Assembly (NCBI RefSeq): GCF_030159895.1
Contig: NZ_BSNI01000002.1
Location: 250,039 to 314,038 of the forward strand
Reading direction: 5' to 3'
Length of the DNA: 64,000 bases
From: Maritalea porphyrae
GTDB taxonomy: Bacteria > Pseudomonadota > Alphaproteobacteria > Rhizobiales > Devosiaceae
Under the pieces are notes generated by a model, which worked only from the letters and a program-made list of their open reading frames with translations, was not told where the DNA came from and did not search any database. The position numbers and the translations under genes were made by a program. Shown piece after piece: positions 9,502 to 19,411 of this stretch (position 1 is the first letter of the stretch; each line of letters starts with the position of its first letter).

Positions 9502-10491
9502 TTATTCAGATCGCAATGGTCGCGCCATCAGTTTTGAAACCAACACATCAATTGTCACTTTGCCGTCAAGCAACGCATTCACCGCACCGATGATGGGCAC
9601 ATCCACGCCATTTTGGTGCGCTAGGTTGAAGCCCACCGGCGTGGAGAACACCCCTTCGGCTAATTTTGCACCACTATCAAGAATTTGCTGCACGGTTTCA
9701 CCCGCACCAAGGCGATAGCCAAACTCGTAATTGCGCGATTCGCGCGCCGTGCAGCTCATGGTGAGGTCACCCAAACCTGCCAAACCATTCAGTGTTGCAG
9801 CAGATCCACCTAGTGCCTCTACCAAGCGCCCCATCTCCGCGAAGCCTCGCGCGATGAGCGATGATCGCGCCGAATAGCCAAGCCCCGCGCCTTCAACCGC
9901 GCCAGCGCCAAGCGCATATATGTTTTTAAGCGCCCCAGCTAATTCAACGCCCACAAGGTCGTCGCTAGAATAGGGTCTAAAGGTAGGTCCCGCTAACAAA
10001 TCAACCATTTCTCGTGCTTGATCCATCGAAGGACCAGCCAATGTCACCGCCGTCGGTTTAGACTGCGCAACATCAATGGCAAAGCTCGGTCCCGAAAGAG
10101 AAAATGGCACCGCATCTTGGGCCAGCTCGCGTACAATTTCACTTTGCCGCTTGAGCGTGCCTTGTTCTAATCCTTTGGCACATAGAACGATGTTTTTGCC
10201 CGCAAGACGATCCACGCCAATGTCTAAAATAACTTGCCGTGTCACCTGGGCAGGCACCACCATCAATATCGTCTTGACACCATCAATGCCGTCATAGCCC
10301 AGTTGCGCCTGCACTTTGTCGTCGACTTGCGCCAATTTCGGATATTGAGGGTTAACATTGCTATTATTAATCGTATCAACAACTGCTTGATCACGCCCAC
10401 AAAGGGTAACACTGCATCCACCAGTTGCCGCGGCATGTGCCAATGCAACGCCCCACGCACCAGCGCCAACCACAAAAATCTCTTTAGACAT
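9502..10491 (-). CDS. gpsA: Glycerol-3-phosphate dehydrogenase [NAD(P)+]
   Basis: The enzyme reduces dihydroxyacetone phosphate to sn-glycerol 3-phosphate for phospholipid synthesis. It is 329 aa. The N-terminal Rossmann domain carries [16 protein letters not shown]; the substrate domain contains [27 protein letters not shown], the catalytic lysine in [12 protein letters not shown], and [19 protein letters not shown]. The start overlaps the end of tsaD by 8 bp, so the two are translationally coupled. This tsaD-gpsA pairing is common in alphaproteobacteria. Confidence 0.97.
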   Translation of the reverse strand: MSKEIFVVGAGAWGVALAHAAATGGCSVTLCGRDQAVVDTINNSNVNPQYPKLAQVDDKVQAQLGYDGIDGVKTILMVVPAQVTRQVILDIGVDRLAGKNIVLCAKGLEQGTLKRQSEIVRELAQDAVPFSLSGPSFAIDVAQSKPTAVTLAGPSMDQAREMVDLLAGPTFRPYSSDDLVGVELAGALKNIYALGAGAVEGAGLGYSARSSLIARGFAEMGRLVEALGGSAATLNGLAGLGDLTMSCTARESRNYEFGYRLGAGETVQQILDSGAKLAEGVFSTPVGFNLAHQNGVDVPIIGAVNALLDGKVTIDVLVSKLMARPLRSE

Positions 10492-11560
10492 GGTGGTCCC
10501 CCAACTTCATATCGTCACTATCAAGCGGCCAGCGCGGACGCGCCGCAATATTTGATCGATCCACTTGCCCCAATGCCAAACGCTCAGCCCCTGCCCAGGC
10601 AATCATTGCGCCATTATCCGTGCAGAGCTTCATTGGCGGCACAATGAGTTCAGCACCGTGCTCAAACGCCACTTGGCGCAAAGCCTCTCCGATTTGCTGG
10701 TTCGCCGCAACCCCACCGGCAACCACCATTTGCGCAACCTCGTCAGGAAATTCTTCTTGGAAACGTTCAAGCGCCTGCGCGCATCTTCTCTCCAGAACAG
10801 CGACAATAGTGGATTGAAAACTAGCGCAAATATCCGCCACATCTTGATCCGACAAGGGCGCAGCGGCTTCAGCCGCCAACCGCACAGCCGTTTTTAAGCC
10901 GGAAAACGAAAAATCGAGACGCTTTTCTTTGAGCAAAGGGCGCGGAAACTTAAACCGGTTTGCGTCACCCTTTTTTGCCCACTCTTCTACCTTCGGACCA
11001 CCGGGAAAGCCCAAATTGAGCATTTTCGCAACCTTATCAAAGGCTTCGCCCAACGCATCATCAATGGTGGTGCCCCAACGCTCATACTCACCAACGCCCT
11101 TAACCAAAACAAATTGGCTATGGCCACCCGAAACCAGCAATAGCAGAAACGGAAATTGGGTATTGTTGGTCAACCGCGCAGTGAGCGCATGGCCCTCTAA
11201 GTGATTTACCCCGATCAAAGGGCGACCAATTGCCCGGGCTATTGCTTTGGCAGTTGTCAGTCCAACCAAAACCCCGCCGATCAATCCGGGGCCAGCAGTT
11301 GCCGCTACCCCATCAAGGTCTTTATAGCCAAGATTTGCTGCGTCAAGCGCTTGTGCGACGATATGATCCAACCATTGTACATGTGAACGTGCAGCAATTT
11401 CAGGTACGACACCGCCAAATGCCTTGTGTTCATCCAATTGGGTGCGCACTATGTTGGAAAGCACCTCGCCTTGGCCATTTGCATTGCGTGCAACAATGGC
11501 GGCGGCGGTTTCATCGCAACTGGTTTCAATGCCAAGAATGATGGTACGTGCTTGCGACAT
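10484..11560 (-). CDS. tsaD: tRNA N6-adenosine threonylcarbamoyltransferase
   Basis: TsaD transfers the threonylcarbamoyl group to A37 of tRNAs that read ANN codons, working with TsaB and TsaE. It is 358 aa with the ASKHA fold start [16 protein letters not shown], the metal-binding histidines in [22 protein letters not shown], and the C-terminal [12 protein letters not shown] and [12 protein letters not shown] motifs. It diverges from hemC with only about 50 bp between start codons, so the two promoters must be very close. It leads the unit that continues into gpsA. Confidence 0.97.
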   Translation of the reverse strand: MSQARTIILGIETSCDETAAAIVARNANGQGEVLSNIVRTQLDEHKAFGGVVPEIAARSHVQWLDHIVAQALDAANLGYKDLDGVAATAGPGLIGGVLVGLTTAKAIARAIGRPLIGVNHLEGHALTARLTNNTQFPFLLLLVSGGHSQFVLVKGVGEYERWGTTIDDALGEAFDKVAKMLNLGFPGGPKVEEWAKKGDANRFKFPRPLLKEKRLDFSFSGLKTAVRLAAEAAAPLSDQDVADICASFQSTIVAVLERRCAQALERFQEEFPDEVAQMVVAGGVAANQQIGEALRQVAFEHGAELIVPPMKLCTDNGAMIAWAGAERLALGQVDRSNIAARPRWPLDSDDMKLGDHHV

Positions 11561-11611
11561 AGACCGTCTTTGGTTAAGCCCTATAGTGATAACTGCCTTT
11601 GCCTACATCAA

Positions 11612-12574
11612 GTGGAAAGCCCATTGCAATCAAATCAAACAACTAAACCATTTTTGCGTATCGGCACTCGCGGCTCCTTGCTCGCTTTGGCCCAAGCAAA
11701 ATTGGTCCAATCCAAGCTTGCCAAGTTCCATAAGGTCGAGACCACAGATATTCATATCGAGGTGATCAAAACCTCAGGCGACATCATTCAAGATCGCCCC
11801 CTTTCAGAGGTTGGCGGCAAAGGCTTGTTCACCAAAGAAATTGAAGTCGCGTTGCTTGAGAACCGCGTCGATATTGGTGTGCACTCATCAAAAGACGTGG
11901 CCACTCAACTGCCCGACGGTTTGGGACTATATGCATTTTTAAAGCGCGAGGATGTGCGCGATGCATTTGTATCGCTAAAGCATAAATCGCTCGACGACAT
12001 GCCAGAAGGGGCCATCTTTGGCACCTCATCGTTACGCCGCGCGGCGCAAATGTTGCGTCATCGACCTGACCTCAAAATTGTTGAATTTCGCGGCAATGTG
12101 CAAACCCGCATGAAAAAGCTTGAAGCAGGCGTCGCTGATGCCACATTGCTCGCCTATGCTGGCTTGAGGCGCTTGGGCCAAACCCATATCGCCAAGCAAA
12201 TGATTGACCCCAATGTATTTATGCCCGCCCCCGCCCAAGGGGCAATTGGTATTGAATGTAGGGAAGATGACACGCGCACCCGTGAACTTATTACCGTTCT
12301 CAACCATGCGGGGACCGCGGCCGCGTTAGTCGCCGAGCGCCATTTCTTGCATGGACTTGATGGATCTTGCCGCACCCCAATTGGCGCTTACACTGAGATA
12401 GACGGCAACGACATGAAGGTGATCGGGCAAATATTGTCGATCAATGGCACCACCGCTTTTGAAGGTGAAGTCACGGGACATGTTGCGGATTGTGCAGAAA
12501 TCGGCCAGCATCTAGCGCAAATCTTGCGCGAACAGGCAGGCGAAAACTTCTTTGAAAGCTTTGAGGTGCGGTAA
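11612..12574 (+). CDS. hemC: Hydroxymethylbilane synthase (porphobilinogen deaminase)
   Basis: HemC condenses four porphobilinogens into hydroxymethylbilane. FLRIGTRGSLLALAQA opens the domain; DVGVHSSKD-type IGVHSSKDV, the arginine-rich GTSSLRRAAQ and GNVQTRMKKL follow. The dipyrromethane-anchoring Cys lies in GLDGSCRTPIGAY. No ATG occurs near the domain start. The reading frame extends back into tsaD but must begin after 11560; GTG 11612 or TTG 11624 are the candidates, and I chose GTG. The stop overlaps the hemD start (TAATG). Confidence 0.95.
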   Translation: MESPLQSNQTTKPFLRIGTRGSLLALAQAKLVQSKLAKFHKVETTDIHIEVIKTSGDIIQDRPLSEVGGKGLFTKEIEVALLENRVDIGVHSSKDVATQLPDGLGLYAFLKREDVRDAFVSLKHKSLDDMPEGAIFGTSSLRRAAQMLRHRPDLKIVEFRGNVQTRMKKLEAGVADATLLAYAGLRRLGQTHIAKQMIDPNVFMPAPAQGAIGIECREDDTRTRELITVLNHAGTAAALVAERHFLHGLDGSCRTPIGAYTEIDGNDMKVIGQILSINGTTAFEGEVTGHVADCAEIGQHLAQILREQAGENFFESFEVR

Positions 12575-13305
12575 TGAGCGGCAAAACTCTATTGGTCACA
12601 CGTCCCTTCCCTGGTGGGCAAAAAACGGTCGCCAGCCTGATGGATTTGGGACATCAACCAATGGCCGCCCCGCTCTTTTCAAAACGTATTTTGCCATTTG
12701 ATGTGCCTTCGCCACACAATATGGTGGCCACTATTTTCACATCAGCCAACGCGGTAAACGCCGTGCTGTCGGCCGAACTGGAAATCGGCCATCAATTGCT
12801 GCCCTGTTTCACCGTGGGCGACACCACCGCGCAAGTAGCTGAGAACAATGGCTTTCACAATGTGATCAACGCCAAGGGTAATGTCCAAGACCTGATCGCT
12901 ATGATCAAAAAAATGGGCTTGGGCGGCGACTATTTCTACCCTTGCGCCATTGATCGAAAATCAGACATCGAGCAAGCCTTTGCTGGCACTGAAGTGACTG
13001 TGCGCTCGACACCCGTTTACGAGATGATTGCTGCAAAATCCTTGCCAAAGCCGGTGATCAATCGCCTTAAAGAACATTTGATCGACGCTGTGCTTTTATA
13101 TTCTGAACGGGCGGCAGCGCATTTTGCTCAACTTTGCGAAACAGAAGATATTGATATTTCAAAATTGAATTTCGTCTGCTTATCGCCATCTATCTGGCAT
13201 AGGCTGGAATCATCGGGCGCAAAATTAGGCCGGGTAGCCGAAGAACCAAACGAAAATGCATTATTTGCGCAAATTGACATTTTGTCTGATGGCAAATCAG
13301 CCTAA
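12574..13305 (+). CDS. hemD: Uroporphyrinogen-III synthase
   Basis: HemD inverts ring D and cyclises hydroxymethylbilane to uroporphyrinogen III. The 243-aa protein has the weakly conserved HemD fold: TRPFPGG at the start, TSANAVNAV around residue 55, FTVGDTTAQVAENNGF, and VLLYSERAAAHF near 170. Sequence conservation in this family is low, so position directly after hemC (one-base overlap) carries much of the weight. Heme-pathway neighbours continue downstream with the mitofilin-like gene and hemY. Confidence 0.93.
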   Translation: MSGKTLLVTRPFPGGQKTVASLMDLGHQPMAAPLFSKRILPFDVPSPHNMVATIFTSANAVNAVLSAELEIGHQLLPCFTVGDTTAQVAENNGFHNVINAKGNVQDLIAMIKKMGLGGDYFYPCAIDRKSDIEQAFAGTEVTVRSTPVYEMIAAKSLPKPVINRLKEHLIDAVLLYSERAAAHFAQLCETEDIDISKLNFVCLSPSIWHRLESSGAKLGRVAEEPNENALFAQIDILSDGKSA

Positions 13306-13356
13306 CAAGGCTTAAATCATACTGATCTCCCATTTGCGGCATAAGGGACAAGATTT

Positions 13357-14742
13357 ATGGCAGACGACAGCAAAAAAGGTCCGGTTAAACCCCCGATCAT
13401 TGACGCAAAACCGACAGACAAGGCAGACGCGGGCAACAAACCCGCAACTGCTTCGTCGCGCCCAAATCCAAAAACCACGCCCAACGCCTCTACGGCCGCC
13501 AAAGCTGATGGCACGAAGCCAACATCTCAGCCAACTGGCGCAGCTAATAACAAACCGTCCTCAAAACAAAATGATGGACAAAAAACCGCAAACGGATTTT
13601 CGCTCACGACACTTATTGTCGCTAGCATCGTCGGCGGTGCTTTGGGCATCGGCGGTACAAGTTTTATGGCCCTAAACGGCATTAGCCCGTTTGAAAAAGC
13701 GGTGCCGAGCGTGCAGTTCAACACCAAAATGGAAGCGCTGCAAAAGCGGGTCTATGATTTGGAAAATGCTCCAAAAGCCGATTTAAGCACTTATCTAACG
13801 GCGGACAATTTGAGCGCGTACGCAGACAAGAGTGCGTTAGACGCAGCAACGGCCCAAATGAGTGCCGTCGCTGATCAAGTAGCGCAACTGCAATTGGAAA
13901 TTTCCGAGCTCTCAAGCGCCGAACCAACGCCAACATCGACAATCGATCCCGCAGTCATCAATTCTCTTCAGAGTGAACTTGATGGGCTGAAAGCTTCCAT
14001 ACTGGAGTTATCGCCTGACAATTCGAGAGCGCTAGAAGCACAATTAGAGCAAAACCAAAAGTTGGCTGAAGCCATATCAAAAATTTCTGCGCTGGAAACG
14101 ACCCAATCTGGAAACAAAGATTCCATTGCAACCCTAGCTTCAAGCCTAGCGGAATTGAAAACGGGATTGGCCGAAGTACAAACCGCAATGGCGCAAAAAC
14201 CTGCACCGGTCGAATTGCCTGCAACCGCCAACTTACCACTCATCATTGATGCTTGGGAAAATGCGTTGCGCAATGGCACGCCATATGCTGATTTCGTTAT
14301 CGGCGCGAACGCCATTTTGCCGAACCTGCAACCTAGTGAAGAGCAATTGGCAACGGCTGAAAATGGCGTCTCAACGATTGCAGCTTTGCAAAGCGAGTTT
14401 AGCAACTTGATTCCCCAAATGGTGAAATCCAACGCTGAATTGCCCGACGATGCGGCTTGGTACGACAAACTCGCTGCGCAAGTGAAATCTGCCATTGGAC
14501 TGCGCCCGCTAGATCAGACCGGCAGCGACCCGCTTGCGCTTATTGCAAGAATTGAGGCTGCGCTTAAACAACAAGATTTGGCGGCAGCACGATCGGCATT
14601 TAGTCGGCTACCTGAAAACCTCAAATCCTCTTCGGGCCAGTTTGAAGAGCACCTCAATGGCCGTCTTGGCGCCGAGCAATTGCTTGCAGAAGCCAGACAA
14701 GCCGCTCTGAAAATCGCCACCACCCAAGGAGCAACACAATGA
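13357..14742 (+). CDS. Mitofilin-like inner-membrane protein
   Basis: This 461-aa protein has a long Pro/Lys/Ala-rich cytoplasmic N-terminus (1-80), one membrane segment (about 85-107), coiled-coil heptads through about 120-280, and a C-terminal helical region of the bacterial mitofilin family (COG4223), related to the Mic60 component of mitochondrial MICOS. Alphaproteobacterial members sit, as here, between hemD and hemY and are thought to shape inner membrane. The stop overlaps the hemY start (ATGA). Confidence 0.88.
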   Translation: MADDSKKGPVKPPIIDAKPTDKADAGNKPATASSRPNPKTTPNASTAAKADGTKPTSQPTGAANNKPSSKQNDGQKTANGFSLTTLIVASIVGGALGIGGTSFMALNGISPFEKAVPSVQFNTKMEALQKRVYDLENAPKADLSTYLTADNLSAYADKSALDAATAQMSAVADQVAQLQLEISELSSAEPTPTSTIDPAVINSLQSELDGLKASILELSPDNSRALEAQLEQNQKLAEAISKISALETTQSGNKDSIATLASSLAELKTGLAEVQTAMAQKPAPVELPATANLPLIIDAWENALRNGTPYADFVIGANAILPNLQPSEEQLATAENGVSTIAALQSEFSNLIPQMVKSNAELPDDAAWYDKLAAQVKSAIGLRPLDQTGSDPLALIARIEAALKQQDLAAARSAFSRLPENLKSSSGQFEEHLNGRLGAEQLLAEARQAALKIATTQGATQ

Positions 14743-16136
14743 TCCGCATGTTCCTTGTAATTGCACTGTCGCTCGCCATTGCTCTTGGTGCCAGTTGGAT
14801 CATTAGCCTACCCGGCAATGTGACAATCGAGGCCTTTGGGTATCAGATGCAACCTGGCTTAGGATTGACCGTATTTGGTCTTATTCTGTTGATGCTGCTC
14901 ACCATTTTTGTTTGGGCAATTCTGCGCCGGATCTTTGGCATTCCAGCACTTTTTTCTCGCGCTGCGGCTAAGCGCAAGCATAATCGCGGCGTTGATGCCC
15001 TATCAAACGCCATTATTGCTTTGCAAACAGGCGACCCTGCAAAGGCAAAACAACTCGCGCGCGAAGCGCGGGTAAAGCTAAATGGCAATAGCGCTGCTCA
15101 ATTGCTCGAGGCACAGGCCAGCGTCAAGCTAGGCAATTGGAACGATGCACGCGAACAATATCGGGATATGATTGCCAACCCTGATACTGCGGTGGCCGCA
15201 CTTACCGGCCTTTATGAACAAGCCCGTCAGCAGGGGCGAGAAGATGCCGCGCTGAAGTTCGCCCAGAAGGCTGTCACGCTCGCACCAAAGTTGGAATGGG
15301 CAAATGAGGCGGTATTTAACGACCTTACAAAAAACGAGCAGTTTGAAGATGCGCTTGAGCATTTGACCAACATGCCGTCAAGCCGAGCGGACCGCGCCAA
15401 GATTAAGCGCTTGGATGGTGTGCTACGCACCGCCATTGCTAAGCGGGATGAAGAATCTGATCCGGACAAGGCAATTCAATTTGCCAATGACGCCCTAAAG
15501 CGCATTCCAGAATTTGTGCCTGCGGCCCTCATCGCGGCTCGTATATACATCAACCGCGGCGAAGTCCGCAAAACTTCCGGCCTATTGCGACGCGTCTGGC
15601 GCGCAGACCCACACCCACATATCGCAATGCTATACGCCAACGCTCAGCCCGGCGCCTCAGCAGTTGAACGCTTGAAACGCACCAAAAGCCTAGTTGCCGA
15701 AACAACCAATAATCTCGAAGCACAAATTGTTTTGGCGACAGCCGCAATTGAGGCTCACGAATGGGATTTGGCGCGGGCGGCCCTGCAGCAATATGTTGAC
15801 GACAATCCAACCCAAGCGGTTTGCGCGCTCATGGCGCAGATCGAACAGGGACAGACCGGCGACCAAGGTAAAGCTCGTGCTTGGCTCGGCCGCGCGATTA
15901 CTGCAGCATCAGAAAAAAGCTGGATTGCCGATGGCATTAGCTCAGACGAATGGGAGCCAACCTCGCCCCTAACCGGCAAATTAGACGCTTTTGAATGGAA
16001 AGCCCCACAACGTGCAATGTCCAAACAATCGGCAGCTACGGCGAACAGCGGCACGTCAAAAGATGTCAAAGACGAAGTTGCAGCGATCTCATCAGATGCG
16101 AAATCACCTGAAACTGACCGCACAGCGCCACAATAA
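14739..16136 (+). CDS. hemY: HemY-type membrane TPR protein
   Basis: This 465-aa protein carries the HemY N-terminal region: two membrane segments (about 1-22 and 42-64), then TPR-like helical repeats (NAIIALQTGDPAKAKQLAREA; ALTGLYEQARQQGREDAALKFAQKA). This HemY, named for its linkage to hem genes, is distinct from protoporphyrinogen oxidase and has no known enzymatic activity. AAGGAG precedes ATG 14739 at good spacing, inside the end of the mitofilin-like gene. The C-terminal tail after about residue 425 is Ser/Lys-rich and probably disordered. Confidence 0.9.
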   Translation: MIRMFLVIALSLAIALGASWIISLPGNVTIEAFGYQMQPGLGLTVFGLILLMLLTIFVWAILRRIFGIPALFSRAAAKRKHNRGVDALSNAIIALQTGDPAKAKQLAREARVKLNGNSAAQLLEAQASVKLGNWNDAREQYRDMIANPDTAVAALTGLYEQARQQGREDAALKFAQKAVTLAPKLEWANEAVFNDLTKNEQFEDALEHLTNMPSSRADRAKIKRLDGVLRTAIAKRDEESDPDKAIQFANDALKRIPEFVPAALIAARIYINRGEVRKTSGLLRRVWRADPHPHIAMLYANAQPGASAVERLKRTKSLVAETTNNLEAQIVLATAAIEAHEWDLARAALQQYVDDNPTQAVCALMAQIEQGQTGDQGKARAWLGRAITAASEKSWIADGISSDEWEPTSPLTGKLDAFEWKAPQRAMSKQSAATANSGTSKDVKDEVAAISSDAKSPETDRTAPQ

Positions 16137-16319
16137 AAAGACGGCATTCAGGCAAATACTCATTTGCAGCTTTATTGCCAACACCATGTAAAACAACGCT
16201 AAGCGTTGGTTAAACCACCGCTATTTACTGCCATGCAATCGATTACAACTTATTAACCTCCCGGGCTTAAGCTGCGCCCATTCTGTCTTTGCGGCAGTTG
16301 ACCATGTCTGGAGGAGAGC

Positions 16320-18290
16320 ATGACCAAATCAAAGTCATTGTTCGGCGGTATTAAGTTCTCAACATCCATTGTTGTGTTAGCCATCGGCAGCCTAGCTATT
16401 GCGCTAACGCTTGCCATTGGCGTTGTATATTTCAACATCGCAAGCGGGGTTAGCGAATCCGCAAAGTCACAGCTTGAAGCAAACCTTAGGATAACTGCAA
16501 ACCTGTTCCAAAAGAGCACGCCAGGCGTGTCATTGGAAATGAACGAACAGAACGAAGTTGCCAAGGTCACGACCAGCAAGATTCCGAAATTCTTCAACAA
16601 CATCTTGTTTGATCAAATTACCGCCTCCACGGGTCAGCAAGCCGCATTCTACAAGATTGACAAAAATACCGGCGAACTGGTCACATCAACTTCAAGTATT
16701 GTCATTGACGAAGAAGGCAACCGTGCCGTTGGTGAAATTATCGCCAAAGACAATCCGATCTTTGTCGAGACCATGGCTGGCAATGCCCACTACGCTAAAG
16801 AAACGCTTTTCGGTAACTCCTACTATGGCGTCTATGTGCCACTGTTTGGCAAAGAGGATGTGGTTGGCGGCGTAATCTATGTTGGCATTCTAAGCGCTCC
16901 AATCGATGCGATCAAAACCAACACACTAATGTTGCTCACCATCGTAAGCGCCATTGTGTTCGTCATTATGGGTGTTCTCGTTACCATTGTTGCAAATCGT
17001 CTCATCCGCCCACTCGCTCGGCTCGCAAACGCTATGGAAACTGTAGAACAGGACCCAGCGAGCGCAGAAGTGCCTTACACAGAAAATACAAATGAAATCG
17101 GCGAAATGGCCCGCGCCGTTGAATCTTTTAGACGCAATGGTCTCAAGATCAATGAAATGTCCAATGAGATGCAAGAAGCCTCGACACAACGAGCAGCTGA
17201 CCGCGCGCAAATGATGCAATCCCTGCAAGAGGCGTTTGGCACCGTGGTCACCGCCGCCGTCAAAGGCGATTTCTCAAAACGAGTTGACCGCGAATTCCCA
17301 GACGAGGCACTCAACCAACTGGCAACGGGTATCAATGAACTTGTTCAAACGGTAGATCGTGGAATCCGCGAAACTGAAGAGGTGTTGTCTGCACTCGCCA
17401 ACGCTGACCTGACATTGCGGGTGACGGGCGAGTATGAAGGCGCATTTGCAAATCTAAAATCCAACACCAACCAAGTTGGTGACCGCTTGACCGAAATTGT
17501 TGGCCGCTTGCGCAAAACATCCGGTGGACTAAAAACAGCGACCAGTGAAATCTTGGCTGGTGCAAATGATCTGGGCCAACGCACAACGCGCCAGGCCGCA
17601 ACCATCGAAGAGACATCTGCGGCGATGGAACAACTGGCCGATACTGTCAGCGAAAACGCCAAAAAGGCGGAAGACGCCACTGACAAAACAAAAATCGCTG
17701 CCGCGCTTGCTGCTGAGGGCGGCAAGGGTATGGACGCTGCAAACAACGCAATGGAGCGAATTACCACCTCGTCCGAAAAAATCTCAAACATTATTGGCTT
17801 GATTGACGACATCGCGTTCCAAACCAACCTATTGGCCCTCAACGCTTCTGTTGAAGCAGCACGCGCTGGCGAAGCAGGCAAAGGCTTTGCGGTAGTGGCC
17901 GTTGAAGTGCGCCGGTTAGCCCAAAGTGCAGCCCAAGCATCTTCAGAAGTTAAAGAGCTCATCGAGCAGAGCGGAAAAGAAGTTTCGGATGGATCAAAAT
18001 TGGTCGCGGAAGCGTCCAAGAAACTCGAATCAATGTTAGGGGCGGTAAACGAAAATGCGACCCTGATGGCGGAAATTTTCGCGGCCAGCCGAGAACAGTC
18101 CCACTCCATCGACAGCGTTGGCACCGCAGTGCGGCAAATGAATGAGATGACCCAGCACAACGCAGCGCTTGTTGAGGAAACCAATGCCGCGATTGAACAA
18201 ACAGAAGGGCAAGCCTCTGAACTTGATCAGATCGTTGAACTATTCACCATCGAGAAAGCAGACAAGTCGCCTCGACTATCCGCTGCGTAA
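16320..18290 (+). CDS. Methyl-accepting chemotaxis protein
   Basis: This transmembrane chemoreceptor has 656 aa: TM1 about 15-40, a periplasmic sensor of single-Cache type (about 41-198, with [15 protein letters not shown] and the [22 protein letters not shown] core), TM2 about 199-228, a HAMP domain, a second HAMP-like helical pair, then the signalling coiled coil. The tip [23 protein letters not shown] is the invariant CheA/CheW contact. There is no CheR/CheB-tethering pentapeptide; the protein ends LSAA. GGAGGAG precedes the ATG. No che genes are in the window. Confidence 0.96.
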   Translation: MTKSKSLFGGIKFSTSIVVLAIGSLAIALTLAIGVVYFNIASGVSESAKSQLEANLRITANLFQKSTPGVSLEMNEQNEVAKVTTSKIPKFFNNILFDQITASTGQQAAFYKIDKNTGELVTSTSSIVIDEEGNRAVGEIIAKDNPIFVETMAGNAHYAKETLFGNSYYGVYVPLFGKEDVVGGVIYVGILSAPIDAIKTNTLMLLTIVSAIVFVIMGVLVTIVANRLIRPLARLANAMETVEQDPASAEVPYTENTNEIGEMARAVESFRRNGLKINEMSNEMQEASTQRAADRAQMMQSLQEAFGTVVTAAVKGDFSKRVDREFPDEALNQLATGINELVQTVDRGIRETEEVLSALANADLTLRVTGEYEGAFANLKSNTNQVGDRLTEIVGRLRKTSGGLKTATSEILAGANDLGQRTTRQAATIEETSAAMEQLADTVSENAKKAEDATDKTKIAAALAAEGGKGMDAANNAMERITTSSEKISNIIGLIDDIAFQTNLLALNASVEAARAGEAGKGFAVVAVEVRRLAQSAAQASSEVKELIEQSGKEVSDGSKLVAEASKKLESMLGAVNENATLMAEIFAASREQSHSIDSVGTAVRQMNEMTQHNAALVEETNAAIEQTEGQASELDQIVELFTIEKADKSPRLSAA

Positions 18291-18316
18291 TCGCTTTCAT
18301 CTAATTATTTTGAGGT

Positions 18317-18352
18317 GCCGTTGGTCCATTGCGGGCCAGCGGCATTTTGTTT
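18317..18352 (+). terminator. Terminator after the chemoreceptor gene
   Basis: Stem GCCGTTGG / CCAGCGGC (18317-18324 with 18336-18343) with an 11-nt loop, followed by ATTTTGTTT. It lies 27 bp past the chemoreceptor stop codon and separates it from the downstream peptidase-like pair. Confidence 0.75.
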
Positions 18353-18454
18353 GACCGCGCAGCAATGGAATTGAGATGATTTGCGGAAAATACCAATTGG
18401 CAAGCAACCAATTGCTGCGATAGGTTGCACTCAAATCTTACTTTGAGTCTCCTT

Positions 18455-19411
18455 ATGCGCTTTTATCCTTTATTTCTTGGCAGCTTTTTCTTTTGCTGCT
18501 TGCTGATCACTGTTCCCACATTCTATGACTATGTTGTCACCAAGCAGATCTTTGCTTTCGAATGCGGCAAGCCAATTGAAGACTATACTTGTTTTCAAGA
18601 CGAGCTTGACCCAAACGGTGCGTGCAAACCCGCAGACCCTGAATTTGATCGCGCCGAGCGCTCGCTGGTGCGCGTCTTCATTGCATCACCTGAAATCGTC
18701 AAGCAAGCGACATGTTCCCTCGATCAGATTAACGTCATTCGCTACCTTACCGATATGCCGGGCAAAATTCGATTGCGCGACAACCAGCTTGATATCTCTT
18801 GGAGCATGCTTAAAGAACGCAATTTTCTCTTCACTGACCGGCTCCTTTGGTCCCAAGCGGGTTACGTTTTCAAAGATGCATTTGTAAAATATCGCGACCG
18901 TCGAGACTTATTCATCGACTTCACGCAGCCAGAGGAAACAAAAGGGTTGGTTGGACTTGATGTAGCAACGGTTCTTTATCATGAACTTGCAACCAAAATC
19001 GCGAAAGAATATCTAAGCGCGGGGGTCGACAATTGCACGCCCAAATCGTTTGTTTCCAAGCTCACAAATTGCACCTCACCTGTTCGCCAAAGCCATGGCA
19101 ACAGTGCATGGAACATGGACGAAGACCCGTTTAATGCTTTCACCAAGCCGTATGACATTTGCGATCCAACCAAACAATTCGCCCAAAGCTTTTCCGCACT
19201 TCTGATGCGTGAACATTTGGGTGTGGCGTACAAAATCTACATTGAAACCGATTTGCTGCTGGATCAAAACTTGCTGCTCAACGCCAAGGCCCTGCAACCA
19301 AAAATTCAAACTGCCCGCGCCCTGCTTTCATATGACTTTTCGACCCCCGAAGGTCGCCAACTAGCTAGAGCAGATCACAAATCCTGCACGGGCGCCTTTG
19401 CACTAAATTGA
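18455..19411 (+). CDS. Secreted pseudo-metallopeptidase, paralogue A
   Basis: This 318-aa exported protein has a hydrophobic N-terminus (about 7-22). Its layout matches the next gene: two Cys in FECGKPIEDYTCF (37, 46), CSLDQI near 87, a peptidase-like helix, and the C-terminal HKSCTGAF also present in paralogue B. The expected zinc motif is degenerate: HELAT at 176-180 instead of HExxH. The place of the third ligand reads KQFAQS (Gln244) instead of EDFAET. It is therefore probably catalytically dead. The ATG 18455 start is chosen; TTG 18425 is possible. The family has no name I recognise. Confidence 0.7.
   Translation: MRFYPLFLGSFFFCCLLITVPTFYDYVVTKQIFAFECGKPIEDYTCFQDELDPNGACKPADPEFDRAERSLVRVFIASPEIVKQATCSLDQINVIRYLTDMPGKIRLRDNQLDISWSMLKERNFLFTDRLLWSQAGYVFKDAFVKYRDRRDLFIDFTQPEETKGLVGLDVATVLYHELATKIAKEYLSAGVDNCTPKSFVSKLTNCTSPVRQSHGNSAWNMDEDPFNAFTKPYDICDPTKQFAQSFSALLMREHLGVAYKIYIETDLLLDQNLLLNAKALQPKIQTARALLSYDFSTPEGRQLARADHKSCTGAFALN

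Noticed and set aside
11426-11611. Upstream extension of hemC
   Set aside because: It overlaps the 5' end of tsaD and has no similarity to HemC; GTG 11612 or TTG 11624 fit the domain start.
17345-18184. Open frame of 279 codons antisense to the chemoreceptor
   Set aside because: Ser/Ala-rich reverse translation of the conserved coiled-coil region; no RBS.
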